This document shows positions 1-7,334 of a stretch of 64,000 bases of DNA, piece by piece. The notes beneath the pieces were generated by a model, which did no database searches, was not told the origin of the DNA, and was given only the letters and a program-made list of their open reading frames with translations. Position 1 is the first letter of the stretch. Each line of letters opens with the position of its first letter. Both the position numbers and the translations under genes were made by a program. The stretch lies in contig NZ_CP176395.1 of the NCBI RefSeq assembly GCF_046244365.1, positions 5,332,001 through 5,396,000 of the forward strand, given 5' to 3'. Source of the DNA: Paenibacillus_V sp046244365. Its GTDB lineage: Bacteria; Bacillota; Bacilli; Paenibacillales; NBRC-103111.

Positions 1-49
1 TTTGAATGACGGTCGATGCCTTGTCTGCTATTCTTGCTTGTCTGCTCAT
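1..49 (-). CDS. Partial prophage gene, 5' end only
   Basis: The left window edge cuts a leftward reading frame that starts with ATG at 49 behind a good Shine-Dalgarno (GGGAGGTAA, 7 to 8 bases upstream). Only the first 16 residues (beginning MSRQARIADKAS) are visible, so the product cannot be named. It continues the leftward series of early prophage genes. Confidence 0.55.
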   Translation of the reverse strand, partial: MSRQARIADKASTVIQ

Positions 50-104
50 TTGTACTTACCTCCCTAGTGGACTGTTATAGCCTGTTTAAGGCGTGTTACA
101 GACG

Positions 105-356
105 TTAAAGCGATATCTTGCTATGGATGTATTCTTCGATGCGTTGAATATCACTAACAAGCTCCTGCAGCGTCGTAGCCGTCGATTGCTTCACTTTCAT
201 TTTCACAAGATGCTTCGCTGCGCCGGCAAGACTGAGAAAATACCCGTGAGTGGTGACTCTCTCGGCCTTACCATCATTCCTCGTTTTGTACTCCCGAATC
301 ATGAAATTATGAGTATCGCTCTCGATGAACAAATTCTCTTCGATTTGAACCTTCAT
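105..356 (-). CDS. Small phage-type protein, function unknown
   Basis: The 83-residue product has a start preceded by AGAAGGGAG. It reads as a compact alpha/beta protein: an N-terminal strand-rich part (VQIEENLFIES, NFMIREYKTR) and a C-terminal helix (TTLQELVSDIQRIEEYI). Small proteins of this style occur in Firmicute phages next to the repressor and early genes; I recall a DUF5405-like look but cannot verify it. It lies on the leftward early strand, downstream of the Cro-like gene, so it probably belongs to the early transcript. No catalytic motif is seen. Confidence 0.6.
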   Translation of the reverse strand: MKVQIEENLFIESDTHNFMIREYKTRNDGKAERVTTHGYFLSLAGAAKHLVKMKVKQSTATTLQELVSDIQRIEEYIHSKISL

Positions 357-521
357 CTTTGCTTTCTCCCTTCTACCATTCGTTTCAAAGCTGTTTTGAG
401 CTCATTTGAAGCTGTTCAGATCGCTCGTGTGCCAATCAAGGCGGATTGTACTAACCGGAACAAATAAGCCCTCCAACAGCTCATAACACGCTAAGAACAG
501 CCTTTTATTTAATGTTTCGAA

Positions 522-824
522 CTACCCGAACCTCAGCCGGATCGCCTCGAAAGCAAGCTCCTTGTTTCTTGTATCCAAATAATCCATGATGTGAAGGTTC
601 ACAAGGTGACGCTCATTAAATAAGTGCAAAGCAAGCTCGAGCATGAACCGTTCGGATTGGCTCCAAGGCTTGGTAAGCTGCCTCAACCCCGTGGTCCTTA
701 TCTCGCCTTCATCGAAATCAAAATATTGCGATGTCATACAGCGCTGCAGCTTATCGTGCTTCGTAAACAAGTGCAGCGTCCCCCGCCAATAGCGGTCTTT
801 CAGCAAATGTGCCGGTATCTGCAT
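522..824 (-). CDS. Hypothetical protein of the prophage early region
   Basis: The product has 100 residues and starts at ATG 824 behind AAGGAGGTACAG, a near-perfect ribosome binding site. The sequence is rich in His, Arg, Leu and aromatic residues and reads as a soluble, largely helical protein (for example SERFMLELALHLFNERHLVNLH). There is no membrane segment or recognisable motif. It lies in the leftward early operon between the Cro-like regulator and the 83-residue gene. I do not recognise the family. Confidence 0.55.
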   Translation of the reverse strand: MQIPAHLLKDRYWRGTLHLFTKHDKLQRCMTSQYFDFDEGEIRTTGLRQLTKPWSQSERFMLELALHLFNERHLVNLHIMDYLDTRNKELAFEAIRLRFG

Positions 825-928
825 GGTGACTGTACCTCCTTCTGTTTCAATTTAAAATTTGCGGCTAAGGCAGCCTGAGTCGATTGTTTGTCGCGCTTGA
901 TGCGGGGAATGATTCGAAGCTTAATCAC
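800..928 (-). CDS. Possible 42-residue basic protein
   Basis: A GTG-initiated frame of 42 codons (MIKLRIIPRIKRDKQSTQ...) overlaps the start of the next gene by 25 bases, an arrangement typical of translational coupling. It is strongly basic in its first half. A 16-codon frame at 967-1017 (MTYFDVSIGGRLYVRT) with GGAGG ahead lies immediately upstream. Support is only position, ribosome binding sites and composition, so either could be chance. Confidence 0.25.
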   Translation of the reverse strand: MIKLRIIPRIKRDKQSTQAALAANFKLKQKEVQSPCRYRHIC

Positions 929-1029
929 TTTCCTGCCAGTAGTTGCAGAGCGATAAGATTGCCGGATCAGGTGCGGACGTAAAGCCGGCCGCCGATCGAT
1001 ACGTCGAAGTAGGTCATGCGATGGCCTCC

Positions 1030-1263
1030 TTACTTTGCAGATGCTGCCGGTGCTCGCTCAATCACGAAAATATCATCGAACTCGACCTCCAACACTTCGG
1101 TCATACGCTTGGCCGTCTTCGGGCTTGGGCTGCGGTCACCGTTTACGATCTGGATCGTCATCGGCTGCGACATTCCGATCTCTTTGCTGAAATCGGTTTT
1201 GGTGAAGCCTTTCCGGATGATTAGTTCGTTTAAGCGGTTCGCGTCCTTCACTTTGACTTTCAT
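1030..1263 (-). CDS. Cro/CI-type helix-turn-helix regulator (leftward, Cro-like)
   Basis: This small DNA-binding protein of 77 residues has an XRE helix-turn-helix at about residues 14-60 (KGFTKTDFSKEIGMSQPMTIQIVNG is its core). The start at ATG 1263 is chosen because GAGGTG lies 9 bases upstream; ATG 1272 would abut that site. It is transcribed away from the rightward repressor gene and heads the leftward early genes, which is the position of Cro in temperate phages. A tail of about 17 residues (DIFVIERAPAASAK) follows the HTH. Its targets are probably the dyads between the two genes (inference). Confidence 0.8.
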   Translation of the reverse strand: MKVKVKDANRLNELIIRKGFTKTDFSKEIGMSQPMTIQIVNGDRSPSPKTAKRMTEVLEVEFDDIFVIERAPAASAK

Positions 1264-1275
1264 TGTATTCATCAC

Positions 1276-1311
1276 CTCATAACACTTGTTATTGATTGCT
1301 TGTGTTATGAG
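1276..1311. promoter_or_regulatory. Operator: 10-bp inverted repeat CTCATAACAC / GTGTTATGAG
   Basis: Two perfect 10-bp arms (1276-1285 and 1302-1311) are separated by 16 bp. The left arm covers the ribosome binding site region of the Cro-like gene, and the right arm overlaps the leftward -10 (1310-1315). A partial further copy (CTTGTTAT) sits inside the loop. Spacing and position fit a regulator binding to shut off the leftward promoter. Confidence 0.7.
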
Positions 1312-1338
1312 TATAGTTTATCTCAAGAACAATTGCAA
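1310..1338 (-). promoter_or_regulatory. Leftward early promoter (PL-like)
   Basis: Reading leftward: -35 TTGCAA (1338-1333), 17-bp spacer, -10 TATACT (1315-1310). The -35 lies inside the 8-bp palindrome ATTGCAAT (1332-1339) and the -10 overlaps one arm of the 10-bp dyad, so two kinds of operator cover this promoter. Confidence 0.65.
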
Positions 1339-1358
1339 TGGGTTTTCGTAAAAAATAA

Positions 1359-1387
1359 TTGCAATCGTTATGACTTGGATATACTAT
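1359..1387 (+). promoter_or_regulatory. Rightward repressor promoter with ATTGCAAT operator
   Basis: TTGCAA at 1359-1364 lies inside a second copy of the palindrome ATTGCAAT (1358-1365). The -10 is either TATACT at 1380-1385 (15-bp spacer) or TACTAT at 1382-1387 (17-bp spacer). The two ATTGCAAT copies are 26 bp apart, start to start, one on each divergent -35. Confidence 0.55.
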
Positions 1388-1409
1388 TGAAGTGAGGAAG
1401 GTGAACGAA

Positions 1410-1856
1410 TTGGAAGCGAAAGATTTTGGAAGATATTTAAAGAGACTACGGGAAAACGCCGGCTTATCAATGGGGCAACTATCACGATTAGCAAAACTAT
1501 CACAACCGTACATTTCACAAATCGAAAGTGGTCAAAGAGGCATACCTTCACCAGAAACATTAAAGAAGCTTGCTCAACACCTTGGAAAGACTCATGCTGA
1601 ATTGATGGTAGAAGCAGGACACTTTAACATCTACGACTGGATACTAACACCCGAAGAAGAAGCGGAATTGGCAAAGAAGGAGCGAGCAGACGCATACTCA
1701 ATAGAGAATGCCGAAAATGAACGAAAACAATTGGATTACGAGCTAACTGATATCCTTCAAAACAACAATATCACCTACCACGGCCACCCTCTCACCGATG
1801 ACGACCGCCGGCGCATTCTCGACATGCTGGCCGTTCTGTTTCCGGATCGGAAATAA
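1410..1856 (+). CDS. XRE-family repressor of the prophage (CI/ImmR-like)
   Basis: The N-terminal XRE helix-turn-helix occupies about residues 4-60 (GLSMGQLSRLAKLSQPYISQ contains the recognition helix; IESGQRG follows). A polar helical region and a C-terminal segment (HGHPLTDDDRRRILDMLAVLF) resembling the tail of SinR/ImmR-type repressors follow. No protease or metal-binding domain is fused, so any induction would act through another factor. Several starts are in frame: GTG 1392, GTG 1401 and TTG 1410. The last is preferred because GGAAGGTGA lies 5 to 6 bases upstream and the promoter would start transcription near 1392. It is codirectional with the integrase and divergent from the Cro-like gene, the classic lysogeny-module layout. 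Confidence 0.8.
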   Translation: MEAKDFGRYLKRLRENAGLSMGQLSRLAKLSQPYISQIESGQRGIPSPETLKKLAQHLGKTHAELMVEAGHFNIYDWILTPEEEAELAKKERADAYSIENAENERKQLDYELTDILQNNNITYHGHPLTDDDRRRILDMLAVLFPDRK

Positions 1857-2383
1857 AGCTCAAACGGGGTTTCTACCTACGGAAACGTCATACAAGCAGG
1901 GTTTCCGGCGCGGAAACTGTTCCAAAACGGGTATACTCCAAAACGCGGACGGTCCGACTAAAATCCGACTCTCCAAAATCGGCGGCAAAATCCGCAAGGG
2001 GTGGGTCAAGTTAACCAATTCTGAGCTTCGGAAGTCGTTCTCAATCTGTGCAATTTTGCGTCGGTCGGTGGTATCTTGAAAGCTCAAGACCCCCGAAATC
2101 TGGGGTAGTTAAGCAAGGGGATCGTTCCAAATGAGGTCATCCCGGGAGGGCCTCCCCAAAGTTGGTGACACCCTACTGACCCTAAATTTCGGGGTAGCTA
2201 ACCAATTCAGAATTGGTTAGGTTAGCGGCGTGCAGGAGTCGATCGGTAAAACCGAAACTTGTCGTAACGCAGTTTTGCGTTTTAATCACTCAGCGCAAAA
2301 TTGCGCTTACTCGAGAACGGAATTTTTCGTTTTCAAAAAAGAATGTATGTTCAAAATACCCCCTTAAAGGAGGAGTCAGTACA
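1857..2383. repeat. Repeat-rich intergenic region between repressor and integrase
   Basis: No convincing gene. It holds an 11-bp perfect palindrome (CTAACCAATTC-A-GAATTGGTTAG, 2198-2220) and a half-site TAACCAATTC at 2012-2021. Three sites related to GCAATTTTGCG lie at 2050-2060, 2269-2279 and in palindromic form at 2293-2306. Two copies of GGGGTAGYTAA follow small GC hairpins near 2102 and 2191. The clustering just ahead of int suggests binding sites for integrase, excisionase or repressor. Confidence 0.6.
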
Positions 2384-3592
2384 ATGGCAAGCATCCAGAA
2401 ACGCGGTACCAACTCATGGCGCCTAATCGTGGAACTCGGATACGACGCCAAGGGTAAGCGAGTCCAAGAGAAAAAAACGATTAAGGTGGACGATCCCACT
2501 TTGCTCCGGGCGCCAAAGCGGCTCGAGAACTATCTCGACTTAGAACTCAAGAAGTTTCAAATCGAAGTTGAGGCTGGAACGTATGTCCGGCTGGAGAAGA
2601 TGACGTTCGAAGCATTTGTTGAACATTGGATTAAAAAATTCGTGGACGTTGATCTAGAGGAAAAGACCATAGACAATTACATCTATCACACAAACCGACG
2701 AATCCTCCCTTACTTCGGCCATATGCACCTCGATCAAATCAAAACCATGCACATCAACGACTACCTCGAATATTTACGAAGCCCTGCAGCTCGTCTTGAC
2801 GGTAAAGGCAAGCCGCTCGGATCGGCCACACTCGTCTATAATTACCGTGTGCTGCGAAGCATCTTTTCAAAAGCAGTCGAATGGCGCGTGATAAAGGATA
2901 ACCCCATGATCGGCGTTAGCAAGCCCAAAGAAGACGATGTGAAGGAAATGGAAATTTATGACGAGAAGGAAATTGCCACTCTGTTCCAAGCGCTAGAAGG
3001 CGAACCACTGCATTTGCGCGTATTGGTTATGCTTGCAGTCACAACAGGACTCCGCCGTGCTGAATTAGCTGGATTAGAGTGGAACAAGCATATCAATTTA
3101 GAGCAAGGAACCTTAGAAGTAAAACAGACCATCCCCAAACTAAAGGACGGCGCGCCAGTAATAAAGGGACCGAAGAACAAAAAGTCCGCTCGGAAAATCG
3201 CGCTCTCCCCTTCTGTCATTAAAGAACTCGAAGATTATTATTTCGAATGGCGGAAGGATCGCCTTCAAATTGAGGATAAATGGGAAGGCGGTCAATATGA
3301 GTTTCTGTTTTGCCACGAAAACGGCAAACCTTATGATCCACAGCGACTAACGAAACGATGGATTGAATTCCACCGCGACCATAAATTAAAACCGATTAGG
3401 CTGCACGACCTCCGGCATACATCCGTGTCATGGATGATATTCAAGAAGGTCCATTCCGAGGCTATCGCCAAACGAGTCGGTCATTCGAATACAAAGATGA
3501 TGGAGATATACGGCCACATCTTCGAATCGGTTGATAAGGCAGCCGCGAGCGTCTTCGACGATATCGTTGTACCTATGCGGAAAAAGGCGTAA
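2384..3592 (+). CDS. int: Tyrosine recombinase (phage/ICE integrase)
   Basis: A site-specific integrase of 402 residues. The start at ATG 2384 is chosen because AAAGGAGGAG lies just upstream and the protein begins with the usual AP2-like arm-binding domain (MASIQKRGTNSWRLIVELGY). A SAM-like core-binding domain covers about 72-180. The catalytic domain carries R224 (TGLRRAEL), a hairpin lysine around 264-267, H341-x-x-R344 (HDLRHTS), H367 (RVGHSN) and the nucleophile Y376 (MMEIYGH), so all catalytic residues are present. Length and domain order fit the Int family of Firmicute phages and Tn916-like elements. It is the last gene of the element, so attachment DNA should lie just downstream. Confidence 0.95.
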   Translation: MASIQKRGTNSWRLIVELGYDAKGKRVQEKKTIKVDDPTLLRAPKRLENYLDLELKKFQIEVEAGTYVRLEKMTFEAFVEHWIKKFVDVDLEEKTIDNYIYHTNRRILPYFGHMHLDQIKTMHINDYLEYLRSPAARLDGKGKPLGSATLVYNYRVLRSIFSKAVEWRVIKDNPMIGVSKPKEDDVKEMEIYDEKEIATLFQALEGEPLHLRVLVMLAVTTGLRRAELAGLEWNKHINLEQGTLEVKQTIPKLKDGAPVIKGPKNKKSARKIALSPSVIKELEDYYFEWRKDRLQIEDKWEGGQYEFLFCHENGKPYDPQRLTKRWIEFHRDHKLKPIRLHDLRHTSVSWMIFKKVHSEAIAKRVGHSNTKMMEIYGHIFESVDKAAASVFDDIVVPMRKKA

Positions 3593-3757
3593 AAAGCGGG
3601 CACCGAAATGGGCACCGATTGGGCACCAAATTCGCAAAACCAAACAAGTGTTCCCCCTTTTCCCACTACTAGCCTTTTTGACAGAACCCGCATATAATAA
3701 GGCATTCCAACTTTCACCCAACCCCAAAATGAGCCGAATTTCACATCTCCCATGAAA

Positions 3758-3791
3758 GGGTCTCGTCGAAAGACGGGGCCCGATTTTTTTT
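3758..3791 (+). terminator. Rho-independent terminator, end of the integrase transcript
   Basis: GGGTCTCGTC pairs with GACGGGGCCC (10 bp with two G-U pairs) around a GAAA loop, followed by a run of T. It is the first strong hairpin after the integrase gene. Confidence 0.7.
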
Positions 3792-3890
3792 CACCGAAAA
3801 CCCTGAAACTCTTATCCATATCCTAAAATAGCGCCTCAAGATCTCTCATCCGCTCGTGATGACCACGCCTTTTTCCCGTCCGAACACGAC

Positions 3891-3917
3891 AAAAAGCCCC
3901 CAGCCTCAAACCGGGGA
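3891..3917 (-). terminator. Candidate leftward terminator without an obvious gene
   Basis: Read leftward, CCCCGG-TTTGAGG-CTGGGG is followed by GCTTTTTG. No leftward coding gene ends here. It may end an RNA transcribed antisense to the small toxin gene, but that transcript would be long, so this is only a suggestion. Confidence 0.35.
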
Positions 3918-4097
3918 CATCAGGATTCCTATCGAACGCAATCCGTTTAGCGAATAAACAAGGAATTCATCGAAAAATAAAACGGCATTCTCGCCAAAAA
4001 AGTACTTTAGACACTGCTAAACTTTTCCACGCCGTCATATATTCCTAGTACAACTACCTCTGCCGGTGGAGCACCTTCTGAAAGGAGGCGCCTCTCC

Positions 4098-4184
4098 ATG
4101 GATGCTTTCCAAACGATTACGGTTATGTTTGCGTTCGGGATGTTTATTCTCACGTTGCTAACTTACATCGATAAGAGAAAGTAA
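4098..4184 (+). CDS. Small holin-like toxin (type I toxin family)
   Basis: A 28-codon gene with a strong ribosome binding site (GAAAGGAGGCG). The product has a short polar start (MDAFQTITVM), one membrane segment at about residues 8-23 (VMFAFGMFILTLLTYI) and a charged end (DKRK). This is the pattern of the putative holin-like toxins common in Bacillus and Paenibacillus, related in style to TxpA and BsrG, which insert in the membrane and are controlled by a convergent antisense RNA. A terminator follows at 4255-4287. The antisense antitoxin promoter could not be identified by eye. It sits near the integrase end of the prophage, so it could belong to either the element or the host. Confidence 0.75.
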   Translation: MDAFQTITVMFAFGMFILTLLTYIDKRK

Positions 4185-4254
4185 TCCGCTTTCGTTCGCC
4201 GGCATTCGTTCCGGTTTCTCAATCAGCTGCCCCACCGAAAAGGTTAGTTGCATT

Positions 4255-4287
4255 AGAGTTAGGTCTGCCCACCTGACTCTATTTTTA
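4255..4287 (+). terminator. Terminator of the small toxin mRNA
   Basis: AGAGTTAGGT pairs with ACCTGACTCT (10 bp, one G-U) across a CTGCCC loop, followed by ATTTTTATT. Confidence 0.75.
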
Positions 4288-4463
4288 TTGTGGCCGCCTT
4301 CAAAATATGACTCCCGATTCCCCATTTCGGATTGCCGACGTTAATCGTCCATGCTTGAACCGCACCAACAGGCAAAAACGGTTGACAAATGATTTCTAAT
4401 GATGTTTATTGTAAAGTTATGCCAAGCAAAATTCGGTAAATCTAGACATGGCGGGTGTTTCGG

Positions 4464-5243
4464 ATGAGGAAATTTTTCGTATTGACCGATATAGAAGGCG
4501 CAGCCGGTGTGGACAGCTTTACGCAGACACGGCCGGGAGACGGCTTTCCGGAGCGGTATGAAGCTGCCAAGAAGCTGCTGGCAAACGAGGTGAACGCATG
4601 CGTGGAAGGCATTCGCTCCGTATATCCGGATGCGCACATCGATGTTTGGGACGGGCACGGTCCCGGCGGACTGAACCGTGAAGACATACGGGACGCCAAC
4701 TATTTGCGCGAAGGTCAGCCATACAAAAAAATAGCAGGTTACGACGCCATGCTGTTCGTAGGGCAGCATGCGATGGCGGGCACGTTTCACGCGCCGCTTA
4801 ACCATACCTACTCCTCCAAAACGGTCGCCTATTACAAGCTGAACGGCACGTTTATCGGCGAGTTTGCGGCGAGAGCGTACATTGCGGGCGTTCAAGGCGT
4901 ACCGACCGTTTTCTTGTCCGGCGACGATAAAGCCGCCTTGGAAGCGAAACTATTCGTTCCGGACATCGAGGTTGCCGTCGTCAAGCAGGGATTGGGTACG
5001 GAAGCCGCAAACCATTTGGAGGCCGGCGAAGCATGCTCGGTCATTCGCGACGGCGCGGCCCGGGCAGTAAGGCGTCTGTCCGAAATCGCCCCTTTCACCG
5101 CATTTCAGGCACCCTACGAAATCGAGATCGGGTTTCTTGCGGATGAGAATCCGGATCACATCAAAGGCACCGGCGTCGAATGGCTGAACAGCCGGACGGT
5201 CAGCATTCGCGAGCGCGATATCATGAGCTTCCCTTTTTTATAA
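4464..5243 (+). CDS. M55 family metallopeptidase (DppA-like D-aminopeptidase)
   Basis: Members of this family are zinc D-aminopeptidases that release N-terminal D-amino acids from short peptides, for instance peptides derived from cell wall. The 259-residue product has the family pattern: D9 and E11 in TDIEG, H65 in WDGHG, H102 in GQHAMAGT, E133 in GEFAARAY, and H114 (PLNHTYSS) at the place of the DppA catalytic histidine. ATG 4464 is preferred over GTG 4455 because the protein then begins directly with the core strand MRKFFVLTDIEG. It stands alone, without the dpp peptide transporter genes that accompany dppA in B. subtilis, and ends at a shared terminator. Confidence 0.9.
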   Translation: MRKFFVLTDIEGAAGVDSFTQTRPGDGFPERYEAAKKLLANEVNACVEGIRSVYPDAHIDVWDGHGPGGLNREDIRDANYLREGQPYKKIAGYDAMLFVGQHAMAGTFHAPLNHTYSSKTVAYYKLNGTFIGEFAARAYIAGVQGVPTVFLSGDDKAALEAKLFVPDIEVAVVKQGLGTEAANHLEAGEACSVIRDGAARAVRRLSEIAPFTAFQAPYEIEIGFLADENPDHIKGTGVEWLNSRTVSIRERDIMSFPFL

Positions 5244-5345
5244 CCCCTTGCCGTACAGGCTAGGTTTTGCCAGAATCTATCCTTGTCGCAACATAAGGTT
5301 TTTTGATTAGCATTCCTCAACCATAACCGTAACTCGTAACGGACG

Positions 5346-5388
5346 AAAAGGCTGCTCCTGGTCAAGCGACCATGAACAGCCTTTTTTC
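5346..5388. terminator. Bidirectional terminator between the M55 gene and the uronate operon
   Basis: An imperfect 15-bp stem (AGGCTGCTCCTGGTC against GACCATGAACAGCCT) is flanked by AAAA on the left and TTTTTT on the right, so it can stop transcription from both sides. Confidence 0.8.
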
Positions 5389-5404
5389 GTAAATCCCGAT
5401 TATT

Positions 5405-6538
5405 TTATCGATTATACCAATATCCCTTGATCCCTTTTTCGATGCGCATTAGCGCCTCGAGATAGTAATAGTCGCCCCAGATCATGAAATCGTCCGGCGA
5501 GCTGTTGCCGCGAACATGATACGATCCGCGTTTGATCAAGCCTTCCGCATCCGCTTCGCCGACTGTCGAGTAGTTGTCGACAAGCGATTTCAGCGAGCGC
5601 TCCAGCCATCCCTCGAAATAAGCGCGCTCCGGATCGTTCGCGTCCAAGTGATCCAACAGTTCGAGCAGCCCGGCGCAAACGATCGCGGATGCCGAGCTGT
5701 CGCGGTACGTCTGCTCGTCTACAGGCACATTGAAATCCCAGTATGCGACATTGTCTTCCGGCAAATGCTGCAGGAAATAGCGCGCCAAACGGCGGGACGT
5801 TTCCAGGAACGCCGGATCTTTCGTAAATTTATAAGAGAGCGCGAAGCCGTAAACACCCCAGGCTTGGCCGCGGGTCCAGGTGGAGCCGTTCTGATACCCT
5901 TGATGCGTCGTGCCGCCGATCGGTATACCGGTGTCCTGCTCGAAATAGAACGTATGATAGGAAGAATCGTCTCCGCGCACGAGGTAACGGCGGCTTTTCT
6001 CCGCATGCTTAACCGCGATTTCGCGGTAACGGTCGTTGCCGGTCATTTCCGACGCCCAATAGAGGAGCGGCAGGTTCATCAGACAGTCGATAATGATGCG
6101 CCCGCCCTGTTTCTCGTCGCCCAAGGGGCCCCAAGCCTGGATCAGCTGCGCTTCTTCGCGCCAGCGTCCCAGAAGCTTGTCGGCCGCCCGCAGCGCCAGC
6201 TGCTTGGCCGCTTCGTCCCGTTCGATAATCCAGCCCGCTTTGGCCGATAACGAATACAAAAAGCCGATGTCATGATGCCCCAGCGCGACGTCGCCGGCGA
6301 GGCGTTCGTCGAAGCTTTGAATGTTGCGCTGCGCCGCTTCGCGGAACGCTTCGTCTTTCGAGTACTCGTAGCAGAGCCACAGCATGCCTGTCCAGAAGCC
6401 GTCCGTCCAATCCGTATTCGGATTCAAGTTTTTCGTGTAACCGCCGCCGTCCAAGCCGACATGCGGGAATTGGTCGCCGAACCGTTCTATATTTTTGCGC
6501 GTTTTGGCAATGGCATCTTCAATCGCTTGTTTCCACAT
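5405..6538 (-). CDS. ugl: GH88 unsaturated glucuronyl hydrolase
   Basis: The enzyme hydrates the double bond of 4,5-unsaturated uronic acid at the non-reducing end of oligosaccharides made by polysaccharide lyases, releasing the unsaturated uronate. The product has 377 residues, the size of the Bacillus sp. GL1 enzyme. It carries both catalytic aspartates of that family: D90 (GHHDIGFLYS) and D151 (IIIDCLMNLPLLYWAS), close to D88 and D149 of GL1. It is cytoplasmic, with no signal peptide. ATG 6538 is chosen because AAGGAG lies 12 bases upstream and the alternative TTG 6583 has no site. It is the last gene of the uronate operon, 71 bp after kdgA, and supplies the substrate for KduI. Confidence 0.92.
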   Translation of the reverse strand: MWKQAIEDAIAKTRKNIERFGDQFPHVGLDGGGYTKNLNPNTDWTDGFWTGMLWLCYEYSKDEAFREAAQRNIQSFDERLAGDVALGHHDIGFLYSLSAKAGWIIERDEAAKQLALRAADKLLGRWREEAQLIQAWGPLGDEKQGGRIIIDCLMNLPLLYWASEMTGNDRYREIAVKHAEKSRRYLVRGDDSSYHTFYFEQDTGIPIGGTTHQGYQNGSTWTRGQAWGVYGFALSYKFTKDPAFLETSRRLARYFLQHLPEDNVAYWDFNVPVDEQTYRDSSASAIVCAGLLELLDHLDANDPERAYFEGWLERSLKSLVDNYSTVGEADAEGLIKRGSYHVRGNSSPDDFMIWGDYYYLEALMRIEKGIKGYWYNR

Positions 6539-6609
6539 GGGTTCGATACACTCCTTATTGTAAGCACGAGTCTTTTCAAGCAACGGAAATCATTTTTCCT
6601 CTTGAAAGC

Positions 6610-7281
6610 TTATCGGACAGCCGCTCGGTACGCTTCCATATATTGCGCCGCCCGCTTCGCGACCAGCGAGAAATCGTTCTCTTTCACGGCTTCCGCGGTC
6701 AAATCGGAGCCGATCCCGACGGCAACCGCTCCCGCTTTGACCCACTCGCCCAGATTTTGCAGGGAAACGCCGCCCGTAGGCATAATGTTCGCTTGCGGAA
6801 GCGGGCCTTTGATCGCTTTGATCATCGCCGGCGAGAACATATTGCCCGGGAACAGTTTGACGATGTCGACGCCGAGTTCCAGCGCGGTCTGGATTTCCTG
6901 AACCGTCATGACGCCGGGCATGACCGGCACGCGGTAACGGTTGCAGAGCGCTATCGTTGCAGGGTTCAGCGACGGCCCGACGACGAATTCGGAGCCGCTC
7001 AGTATCGCCGCTCTTGCCGTTTCCGGATCGAGTACGGTGCCGACGCCGATGATCGCAAACTTGTCCGGGTCGGACGCGGTGCTGGAGTAGCGGGTCGCCA
7101 GACGCTCGATCGCTTTCAAGGCGAACGGAACCGTCATCGTCACTTCGATCGTCTTCAGACCGCCGGCAATCGCCTGCTCCGCCATTTCCACCACTTCATC
7201 CGGCGTTTCTCCGCGAAGTACCGCTACAACGCCTTCGTTAACGATTTTTTCGATCAGCTTCAATTTTTTCATAGGTTCCAT
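6610..7281 (-). CDS. kdgA: KDPG/KHG aldolase
   Basis: 2-dehydro-3-deoxy-6-phosphogluconate aldolase splits KDPG into pyruvate and glyceraldehyde 3-phosphate, the last step of uronate breakdown; many homologues also act on 4-hydroxy-2-oxoglutarate. The product is a class I aldolase TIM barrel of 223 residues. The Schiff-base lysine is K142 (DIVKLFPGNMF), E46 (TIEVTMT) is the general base, and GVGTV and PTGGV complete the phosphate site. The start is ATG 7281 behind AAAGGAACGG; ATG 7272 is also possible. It lies 53 bp downstream of kdgK, its functional partner. Confidence 0.93.
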   Translation of the reverse strand: MEPMKKLKLIEKIVNEGVVAVLRGETPDEVVEMAEQAIAGGLKTIEVTMTVPFALKAIERLATRYSSTASDPDKFAIIGVGTVLDPETARAAILSGSEFVVGPSLNPATIALCNRYRVPVMPGVMTVQEIQTALELGVDIVKLFPGNMFSPAMIKAIKGPLPQANIMPTGGVSLQNLGEWVKAGAVAVGIGSDLTAEAVKENDFSLVAKRAAQYMEAYRAAVR

Positions 7282-7334
7282 CCGTTCCTTTCGATCAATC
7301 AGCCATCTCTCATCTGCCTGACTATGCTGCAGAT

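Larger units (their letters stand above)
3593..4097. other. Non-coding presumed attachment-side region with three GGGCACC repeats
   Basis: No gene is seen. Immediately after the integrase stop are three direct repeats GGGCACC at 3598-3604, 3610-3616 and 3621-3627, about one helical turn apart, which look like arm-type integrase sites. Two terminator-like hairpins follow. No tRNA or tmRNA end could be recognised, so the core attachment sequence and the exact host junction remain unplaced. Confidence 0.45.

Noticed and set aside
2213..2383. Extended integrase start at 2213
   Set aside because: The upstream extension is low-complexity and crosses repeat elements; AAAGGAGG directly precedes ATG 2384 and the protein then begins with the normal arm-binding domain.
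5516..6250. Rightward 244-codon frame opposite the GH88 gene
   Set aside because: It is the antisense shadow of a well-supported enzyme gene, with no family resemblance and no ribosome site.
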